This document shows positions 55,721-64,000 of a stretch of 64,000 nt of DNA, piece after piece (positions within the stretch are counted from its first letter, which is position 1; each line of letters opens with the position of its first letter). The stretch is from Zizania palustris. Taxonomy: Eukaryota; Streptophyta; Magnoliopsida; Poales; Poaceae. The position numbers and the translations under genes are program-made. The DNA is taken from assembly GCA_019279435.1 (NCBI GenBank), contig JAAALK010000285.1:72322866-72386865 (forward strand), in the 5' to 3' direction. A model generated the notes under the pieces. That model was not told the DNA's origin. It was given only the letters and a program-made list of their open reading frames with translations, and searched no databases.

Positions 55721-56300
55721 TCAATTTAAATTTTAGAAACATAATGAATTAACTAAAAATAGCAAATTGACATATAACAATATCAAAATTTTTCATTTAA
55801 TAATATATGTTGTATTTTAATTATAGAAAAAATTTAAACAAAGATTTAACTATTGATTTTCTTTTAAACCTAACACATTTCCTCTTAACATTCTAATTTG
55901 TTACTCTCAAATCTCCATCTTTCTTAACATCATACATGAAAAATTTGTCAAAATAATTTTAAATTTTTATCACAACATTTATGTATCATATGATGATACC
56001 GTGAGACGTCTCGTATTTTTCAGACTTCATTTGAATTTTTTAGAATTAAAATTTCATTAAGCTTTATGTTGTCCATCGAGTGCCGTAACATTTTTAAAAA
56101 CAAATATTTCAATTTAGTGGATACTGACTTAAAATATACTCAAATGCATGAATATGATTTTTATAGAATTTGTAATTCATTATTTCATGCACTTGTAGTT
56201 CAAATTTGACAAATTTCAATATAAATCAAAGACACATACATAATGAATTAAAAATAGCAAACTAACGTATAAAAATGTGAATTTTTTCTAAGATTAGATA
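55721..56300. repeat. internal tandem duplication of the hAT (period about 495 bp)
   Basis: Copy 1 is 55721-56215. Copy 2 starts at 56216 (CATAATGAATTAAAAATAGC matches 55740 onward), is cut at 56300 by LARD-2 and resumes at about 63289 (TTTAAACGAAGATTTAAC matches 55833 onward), ending near 63530 at TATGTTGTC. Copies differ by substitutions and small gaps. Confidence 0.78.
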
Positions 56301-57241
56301 TGTTTCCCTTAAACAGGGGGCCAAATAACGTCAGCCTCCGTTAGCCCCCGGCCCGGAGCCTGATATTGTCGAAGCAGGTTCCCGCCTGCTGAACGTTATT
56401 TCTAAGCCTTCGGACTCCTTTCGGAGCCCTCTGGAGCGAGGCCTCTGGAATTCTTTTGGAGCCCTCCGTGGCGAAGCCTCCAGGCCGCCCTTTGAAGTCT
56501 GCGAGAAGCCAAGTCTTCAAGCTACCTTCGGAGTTCTCTTCGAAGTTAGCCTCCGGGCTTTCTTCGGAGTTAACCACCGAGCTCTTTTTCAGAGCTCCTC
56601 AGAGCCGGTCTTCGGACCCTCTTCAGCCAATTCGAAGCCAAGTCTCCGAGAGCCGATTTCAGAGTTCAGTTCAGAGCATGCTTCGAAGCCCACTTCAGAG
56701 TGTCCTTCGAAGCCTTCATCGCAACCTCCGCCCGAAGAGCTCCGGCCACTACATCAAACCAGAAGAATATTGTACCTCGCTACAGTGTAGAAGCCATACG
56801 AGGGGCCCTTCTGCTCCTAGTATGTCGTTTAGCTGTTCAGAAGTGACGTTTATCTGACACGTCTATAAAGCTATAAAGCACTTTGTATAGTAGACTAGCC
56901 TTTTTTCCCCTTCTTGCCCCTTTAAAGCCTACGACTTATAGAGGGCATTTATGTCTTTTCCTTTGGCCTGTGTGCCTATAAAAGCAGGGCCAAGCCTTTG
57001 TAATAGTTCAATTCCTCTAGGGCCATGAGATCCCCCGGATCCATTAGATTCAACCGAGGCAAATTATGCCAAATCCACCACAAACTGGACGTAGGGCTAT
57101 TATCACTTTGGGGAGGTCCGAACAAGTATAAATCTTTTCTCCTTCTGAGAGAACCCTTCGAGATTCATTTTACACACCGTATATACACACAAAACCTGTG
57201 CTTGTTAACACATTGCTACAATAGTTGGCGCGTCCGTGGGG

Positions 57242-58590
57242 ACCCTAGTCCTAAAATCTAGGTTCTCTACCACTGTCTGCATTTCGATGTGCGCTTGAGG
57301 GGGGAGCTTCGAAGTTCTCTCGCTTCGCGCACCCTCCGGCAAGAGGCTTCGGGTGCAGTTCGAAGGCCTTCTTCGCCTTCCATCATCCTTCACACTTCAG
57401 AGGTCACCCTCTAGCAAGGGGCTCCGCTTCACGCGCCCAAGGCCTTCGAAGCCCCAAGGGGCTACGAGGCAAGTTTTTCACCCGCTTTACGAGGTATGTA
57501 CACTGCCCGAAGCATCACTTCGATGTGCAAATTTGCAATTACCTTAATATAAAATGGAAGCCCTGCTTCACCTTAGATCGAAGCCTTGCTTCGTCCTTTA
57601 AAGCAAACTTTTGCTCCATCTTGTTAAAAGTCGAATCCTCCCATCGCGTTTGAAGCCGAAGCCTTCCTTCGGGTTTTAAATCGAAGCCTTGCTTCCTTTT
57701 CATTTAAAACCGAAGCTCTGCTGTATCCTTCTCAAGACCCGAAGCCAACAACCTCGTTCTTTTAAGAACTAAGGTTTCTAGCTTTGTATTGTTAAGGACC
57801 AAAGCACGACTTCGAAGACTATTTAAAATCCGGAGCACCCCTCCGAAGGCTACACAACGCCTCTGGGCCCATAGCAGTGGGCTTTGATACTTTCGAGCAA
57901 CGGCTCGGCAAGTCCGGGATTCCAGGCTCCAGCTTGATGCATCCTAGGGTCGAAGGTGGCCTAGGGTCATAGGTGACCCAGAGTCGATGGTGGCTCAACC
58001 CATCACAGGTTCGGTGAATCCACATCAAATATCCTTTTCATTCACTATCGGATCAAGCTCAAGAAGCCTTGCTTCGCTATCTGAATGTGCACCGAGGCCT
58101 CGCTTCGTGTGACGTGATCTAATCTAAAAATTAAGTATCTCGAAGTCATGCTTCGCCTAAAATCTAAGTGCGTTTTGGAGCCTTACTCACGCACATTATC
58201 CAAATCCAAGCATGCCGAAGCATGCTTCGCTTAATTTGGCTACACTGAAGCCTTGCATCGCTCCAAATTAATGCATTCAAAGCCCAAAAGAAGCCTTCGC
58301 TTGATGCAATATAAGCATCCGAAGACGCCAAAAAGGCGCACCCCTTTGCATTCTAATTGCCCGCACCAGCAATGACTAAGTCCCTAGCTGCCACACGCAA
58401 GGGGGGACCGAAATATGTATGCGAAGTGTGCGAATGAAATGTGCAGTATGAGCGTGACAAGCTAAAACATTCCAAATAATTGAATCGTGCGGAGCATGCA
58501 GACGAAGTATGCAAATACAACAAATCTCATTCATTGAATGATAATTGAGAAGTATGTTACAAAGACAGTTGAAAAAACCAAATTATGAGT
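57242..58590 (+). other. LARD-2 5' internal non-coding region
   Basis: The same GAAGCC/GCTTCG-rich non-coding sequence as in LARD-1; no ORF is supported. Confidence 0.65.
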
Positions 58591-61500
58591 AGTGTGTGTC
58601 TAAGCCTAAGAAAAAGCGAGCTCGAGACCTCGACCCTCGCTTGCTCTTCTTCTGGCCAGGGCCCCCTCGACTGGACGAAGCCTCGTCGGAGCCTGCTCTC
58701 CCATGTCTGGTCCATCCACCCCCCGAAGCCCGCAGACCTCATCTTTCACCTTGCAGGTTTGTCCAAGTCTGTGAGGTAGGCGGTGCCGTGTCGAAGGCAG
58801 AGAAGTCTAAGGCTTCGCCGTCTGTCAAAGCCGTACCCGAAGGCTGCACCACCTCACCACTTAAGTCTACTTCGAAATAGCTTAAGTCTGGCGAAGAAGA
58901 AGAATTCTGAAGGGGCTCCATCTTCACGGTAGCTAGCAGCTCCTAGGCTACTTCATAAATGGCTTCGCCCTTAGGACCCCTTGGAAGCTTGAACCGAGGG
59001 GGGCCTTCGGACCTAGCTACCTCGAGCACCACCCATAACTAGCGAAGCTCCTCAGAGTCCTCAAGTACTTCGATATCAACATTCGAAGGCTGAGCCTGGG
59101 CAGGTATAAAGTACCCCCACATTTATATTAATAAACTAATAACGTTTTTACAAGCCTACAGCTAAGAATTACAAGGAGCCTAAGGAGATCTACACCTTCG
59201 GAGATGGAGGCGCTGACGTCGAAGGCTGAGCTAGCGAGGCCAATGCCCTGGCTCGATGAAGGCGGAGGGCCTTTTGGAGGCCGAGGACAGCTTCATAGCC
59301 TTGGGCCTTCCAAGGCTCCTGCACGCGGAGCCATGCTCCGCGGACGCCCAGCGGAGGCGTCACCAAGTGCTGGCCTCCAAAGGCCACCGGAAGTCGCTGA
59401 GGTCGCTACCTCGAGGTGATTGCACCCCGAGTCATGAAGCATCTACAACACCCCTTGACCCGCCACTCGGACGGCCATCAGAGCGAAGCTCATTAGGGAC
59501 ACCTCCACCGTCATAGCCACAGTCTTCAGGAACTCGACGCGATCTCATATTTGGTCCCAAAGGCTGAAGTCTGGAACGCGGCACTTAGTCCCTATTTGCT
59601 CAAGGACTGAGGTCAAGCTCGAGGTGGCTTCGTCGACGTTGTGAACAATGTAGTCCTATAGGCTGTGGCCATCTTTGCGAAGCTCTGAGTTCTTCGCCGC
59701 CAATCTCTGCTATGGCATCCTACGAAGCTCGAAGCTCCACCCAAAGCTTGTCGGTATTTGAGACCAAGACCTCCCTCGCCTTCTCGGCCTCGGCCCTTGC
59801 CGTCTCTACCGAGGCGTTGTCCCGCCTTTGCTTCTTGGCTTCCACCGAGATTTCACATCGGAGGGCATCCCTCTCCTCCGCTAAGCGAGCCATCCGCTCG
59901 TCTGCGGAGATTGCTGTTGCGGCATACAGTGCGAAGGCCTGAAAGAATTCAAGAAAATCATAAGTGTTGATTGAAAAACAAATATGATCCGAAGACTGTA
60001 TGGGACTTTGCTTACCTGGATGAGGGCCTCGTTTGCATTTGTGAAGAGGTCGAAGGGGCTCGAGCGGCTGAGTTGAGCCACCAAGCCCCCTGACCCTGCA
60101 GCAACGCAGCCTTCATGAAAATCATGAATGGCCGCCTCAGTCACGCCCCCCTTTGGCTACAGAGGCTGGACTATCTCCTCAACCACAGCGTCCTGGTGCA
60201 GGCTCCAGCGGAGCCGGGCTCTGGTCCACCACCTCGACGTGCTCGTTGGCTCCGTCTCGAAGGTTCACTTCGCCGTGGTTGTCACCTCCGTCTTCTTTAG
60301 ATGAATAGCTATTAGACTCCGAACTACTGCTGCTGCCGGAGGCCTCCATCGGCTTCAGTATGGTGGACCTCACACCTGACATCGACATCTACAAAAAAGT
60401 TCAAGTTAATATCTGTGTGGGAAAAGAAAAGTATGTTCGAGTGTTTACCTTCGTCGGAGATCTCTTCAAAGGAAAGAGGGATCGATGTGTACTCCCCAAT
60501 CCCTTCGCTGCGAGGGCAGAGCCTCAGCCCCCGCGCCTTAAGGTGTCACCGTCGCGGCCCTCGTCACCACTTCGGTAGCTATCAGTCGGAGCCCCTGTTG
60601 GCTCTACTCCGGCTCCAGGGCTCGCGGTCGTTGCCTCCTCCGCAGTAGGGTCTTCGGTTGTTCGAAGCTCTGAGCGATCCCTCAAAGCTTCGGGCTCAGT
60701 CATCATCCACCCTTTTCCTCTTGGAGCCGCTCGCCGAGGGTGCAGGGCTGGAGAAGTCTGGCAGAGCTTGGACACCCTCGACGCCGAGCCAGGTCCACAC
60801 TCTGTTCCAGTGTTCCCAAGTCCCCATCAGAGCGAGCCATTGAGCCTGCTCCTAGGTGTCGGGGCTCCAACAATGCGCCCCACCGCCATGATGGCCTCCT
60901 CCGGAGTCCTTACTTCATGAGCGGCTTCATCAAGATTCCAAGTCAGAACAAGTTATTTTGTGAAGTATGAAAGTGAAAAGACTTCGAAGTCTTACCAAGG
61001 CGTTCAGCTGACACCTCGCTTAGGCCCTCGGAGCCCGAAGGCTGAAAGAGGCCCTCTAGCCAAGAGAGCGCGAAGGGAGCTGAGCCGAAGGGTGATGAAC
61101 TCTTCTGCGAGGTCCCTCATGCTCATCCTCGAAGCTACGCTCCGCAGGAGCGAAATCCTCGACCGAAGGATATCGGGGCTCGTCTTCACCACGCCGTCGC
61201 GTCGGTAGGAGATGAGCACGTTGGTACTCTGAAGGGGAGAGTTCGCGCCAACTGTGGCATAGAACCACTCTTGGTCCCACTTCGAGTACCACTTGCTATT
61301 GGCAGCCCTCGCTTGGAAGGCATCCTGGTACTCCCTCCGAAGCTGAAAATTGGCGCTCCCGAAGGCCAAGGCCCTCTTGACGCGGTCGGAGCCATCCCTC
61401 TGCTTCGACTGGCAGTTAGTGTCGTGGAGGGCTACGAAGACATCGGCGCGCCCCTCACAGCCTTCGGCCCTCATAGCCCACTCGAAAACTGCTAGCCTCG

Positions 61501-61903
61501 CCATGGCATTCATCGACAGATGAGGAAGATCGAGGTTGTAGGCCATCAAGACTTCACTCAGCATCTCCACCCCTGGTAGTCTGAGGCCGGCCTCGAAGAA
61601 AGCCTCAAAGAGTACTACTTTGTCAGCCCGAGGCCTCAGTATGGCCTCCGACTTCTCCGGAACCCGAAGCTGTATCTCCGGCGATATCTTCCCCGCGCAG
61701 GCCCTCCGGACGGACTCCTCCGTTGAGGCCGAAGCCCTCATCTCCAAAGTTTGCTCGAATTTATCCGATGGCGACCGAAGATCCCTCGGCCCCAACCACA
61801 TCGCTGCAGGCTTCGCCGCCGCTGCTGCTGCCGCCTATGACTGAGTAGAGATTGAACTCGAGCCCAGGGCCAAAGCCTTCTTTGATGCAACCTTCTTCGA
61901 CAT
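58591..61903 (-). pseudogene. antisense gene of LARD-2
   Basis: It starts MSKKVASKKALALG at 61903. A TAG about 22 codons in breaks it, then a long open exon (61801-61004) gives the domain shared with LARD-1: WSPSDKF-type entry (here RSPSDKFEQTLEMRAS), KVVLFEAFFEAGLRLP, FEWAMRAEGCEGRADVF, KWYSKWDQEWFYATVG and SRMSMRDLAEEFITL. Later exons near 60930-60840, 60144-60017 (ending before GTAAGC) and 59940-59720 (coiled coil) follow the same plan. The end, RGGPGQKKSK near 58640, lacks the LARD-1 stop. The frame holds across the spot where LARD-1 has a stop and a shift. Confidence 0.7.
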
Positions 61904-62349
61904 TTTTGTGGGACTTCGGCATGAAGGGCGCTAAAGCTTGTGAAGCTGGCTCCGCGCGAAGTTAAAGATGGAGAGAAGGGAGCGAAGGATGCAAGGCATT
62001 GAGAAAGAAGCAAATGAGAGGTGTGCCGAAGCCGTGTGCGGTAAACCCCTTTTTATAGGCGGTAAAAATCTTGACGGTTCTCGTGCCGAAGTCACTGATA
62101 GGTGGGCCTCAAGCGAAGTTGAAACGAACCGGCGCACTGTAACGATCAGTTTTATAGCCGTTGCAGAGTCGTTCGATCTCCCCGAGGTCATTCTGACAGT
62201 CGAGGCAGGCAATTATTACCTGCGCAAGTCGAAGCCCCCTTCGGTCCAAGCTCCGAAGGCCTGTCTTCTCTGAAGTTGCAATTTTTACATTCATTTGTCC
62301 AAAGGCGCACGCACCCCTTCGTCCCGAAGGGCTGCAGGCGAGGGGCTAC

Positions 62350-63288
62350 TATTGGGGGAATAAGTTTTCCCTTAAACAGGGGCCAAATGACGTCAGCCTC
62401 CGTTAGCCCCCGGCTCGGAGCCTGATATTGTCGAAGCAGGTTCCCACCTGCTGAAGTTATTTCTAAGCCTCCGGACTTCTTTCGGAGCCCTCCAGAGTGA
62501 GGCCTCCGGACTTCTTTTGGAGCCCTCTGTGGCAAAGCTCCAGGCCCCCAATTGAAGTCTACCAGAAGCCAAGTCTTCAAGCTACCTTCGGAGTTCTCTT
62601 TGAAGTTAGCCTCCGGGCTTTCTTCGGCGTTAACCTCTGAGCTCTTTTTAGGAGCTCCTCAGAGCCAGTCTTCGGACACTCTTCAGCCAATTCGAAGCCA
62701 AGTCTCCGAGAGCCCATTTCAGAGTTCAGTTCGGAGCACGCTTCGAAGCCCACTTCGGAGTGTCCTTCGAAGCCTTCATCACAGCCTCCGCCCAAAGAGC
62801 TCCGGCCACTACTTCGAAGCAGAAGAATATATGTACCTCGCCTATAGTGTAGAAGCCATACCAGGGGCCCTTCTGCCCCTAGTATGTCATTTAGCTGTTC
62901 AAAAGATGATGTTTATCTGACACGTCCGTAAAGCTATAAAACACTTTGTATAGTAGACTAGCCTTTTTCCCCTTCTTGCCCCTATAAATCCTATGACTTA
63001 TAGAGGGCATTTAGGTCTTTTCCTTTGGCCTGTGTACCTATAAAAGCAGGGCCAAGCCCTTGTAATAGTTCAGTTCCTCTAGGGCCAAGAGATCCCTCGG
63101 ATCCATTAGATTCAACCGAGGCAAATTATGCCAAATCCACCACAAACTGGACGTAGGGCTATTATCCCTTTGGGGAGGTCCGAAATAGTATAAATCATTT
63201 CTCCTTCTGAGAGAACCCTTCGAGGTTCATTTTACACACCATATATACACACAAAACCTGTGCTGTAGCTAACACAATTGCTACAACA
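62350..63288 (+). repeat. right LTR of LARD-2
   Basis: It begins TATTGGGGGAATAAG after GGGGCTAC and ends GCTACAACA, followed within a few bases by the resumed hAT duplication. A TATA-like CTATAAAAGCAGGG lies near 63040. Confidence 0.86.
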
Positions 63289-63905
63289 CAAGTTTAAACG
63301 AAGATTTAACTATTGATTTTGCTTTTAAACCTAACACATTTCTTCTTAACATTCTAATTTGTTACTCTCAAATCTCCATCTTTCTTAACATCGTATATAA
63401 AAATTTTGTCAAAATAATTTTAAAATTTTATCACAGCATCTATGTATCATATGATGATACCATGAGACATCTTGAATTTTTCAAACTTCATTTGAATTTC
63501 TTAGTATTAAAATTTCATTAAGCTCTATGTTGTCGTTCGTTATGATTTATGTGATGTTAAATATTATTTGTCATTTGTGTATTGTGATCGTGAATAAATA
63601 AATACATTATTGATATTTGGTAAGTATTCGTAACCGTATCCGTATTCGATTCATATTCACTCCATATTCGTATTCGATGATATCCTAATCTGTATCTGTA
63701 TCCGGATTATCTGAATCCGAATTCGAATCTGAAAAAATATATGAAAAATCATATGATATTAGTGATATCCGTCCATATCCGATCCATTTTCACCACTACC
63801 CATCACTAAAGATGTTACATCACTTACGTGATAAGAGTGACATGGGATATGCCCATGACTAATGTACGTTATTGCCCATCACTAAAGTGCTTTTCTGGGG
63901 TAGTG

Positions 63906-64000
63906 CGTGTGCCCAAGCCCTAGTGAGCTGGTGAGAGGTTGTAAACTTCACGCGTGTTGGAATCTTAGGCAATTGTAAGATTAATTTCTGAAATAAATAA
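63906..64000. other. sequence flanking the second CACTA end
   Basis: Unassigned 95 bases; nothing recognisable. Confidence 0.4.

Larger units (their letters stand above)
56301..63288 (+). mobile_element. LARD-2: non-autonomous Ty3 element with the same antisense gene
   Basis: The LTRs are 56301-57223 and 62350-63288. The left one lacks about 16 bp at its 5' end (TTTCCCTTAAACAGG comes at once, without TTGGGGGAATAAG), which explains why no target duplication is seen. The PBS-like GTTGGCGCGTCCGTGGGG is at 57224, and the polypurine tract GCGAGGGGCTAC precedes the right LTR. Layout and antisense gene match LARD-1, but the LTRs are longer (939 against about 805 bp), so it is another subfamily. No gag or pol. 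Confidence 0.88.
55277..63798. mobile_element. Ac/Ds-like non-autonomous hAT element, interrupted by LARD-2
   Basis: The ends are TAGGGGTGAAAGTGG and, read inward from the right, TAGTGGTGAAAATGG, with 8-bp duplications CCCATCAC (55269-55276 and 63799-63806). The start resembles Ds (TAGGGATGAAA). Subterminal regions are rich in TATCCG/CGGATA motifs on both sides. There is no transposase. Without LARD-2 it is about 1.5 kb and contains an internal tandem duplication. Confidence 0.85.
53495..63905. mobile_element. second CACTA fragment with right terminus, interrupted by a hAT
   Basis: The right end at 63890-63905, read inward, is CACTACCCCAGAAAAG, a CACTA terminal repeat. CACTTTAGTGATGGGCA subterminal motifs recur inside it and again at 55120-55276 on the other side of the hAT insertion. 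54423-55040 may hold remnants of element coding, but no frame is convincing. Its left end is not visible; the first CACTA may have inserted into it. Confidence 0.6.

Overview
This is plant nuclear DNA, almost certainly from a grass. One host gene is recognisable: a FILAMENTOUS FLOWER/YABBY3-clade YABBY transcription factor (seven coding exons, minus strand, 13582 to 11656). The rest is a nest of grass-type transposable elements: Tekay-like Ty3 elements with 3-5 kb LTRs, a SIRE/Maximus-lineage Ty1-copia element resembling maize Opie/Ji, LARD-like elements with an antisense gene, CACTA and hAT elements, and a plant-mobile-domain element. Heavy nesting suggests a large genome, perhaps panicoid (inference). 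A run of 100 N at 51534-51633 is an assembly gap, so the two sides need not be adjacent.

Layout. 1-8955: Tekay-like Ty3 element, minus strand, cut by the window edge, inserted in a CACTA element whose right end is at 10397. 10558-10860: CACTA MITE. 11634-14638: YABBY gene and its proximal upstream region. 14639-27154: a small gag-only copia element (TR-GAG type) whose gag is split by a young SIRE copia element (15777-26639) with two 1758-bp LTRs that look identical. 27781-29746: solo LTR of the same SIRE family. From about 30188 to 46460: remnants of an element with two small zinc-finger genes and a plant-mobile-domain gene, broken by a LARD (31424-38096) and by a 4.6-kb solo LTR (40328-44966). 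46461-51533: second Tekay-like element, plus strand, 5' LTR nearly absent. After the gap: 5' end of a CACTA TNP2 transposase gene (51634-53494), then a second CACTA fragment carrying a 678-bp solo LTR and an Ac/Ds-like hAT (55277-63798), which holds another LARD (56301-63288).

Most insertions are supported by target-site duplications read directly: GCCGG (SIRE), CAAGC (SIRE solo LTR), TTATA (LARD-1), ATGTC(T) (4.6-kb solo LTR), CTGTG (678-bp solo LTR), CCCATCAC (hAT) and TAG (CACTA MITE).

The least expected signal is inside the long Tekay-type LTRs. Two short blocks have matching splice-like borders, matching phase and differences that are mostly synonymous between two otherwise diverged LTRs. 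This looks like a spliced, LTR-encoded acidic peptide. Also notable are an extra ORF between PBS and gag in the Tekay elements, a one-base shift in the last YABBY exon that removes the conserved C-terminus, and a cluster of GCCGAACGTGG motifs upstream of a zinc-finger gene.
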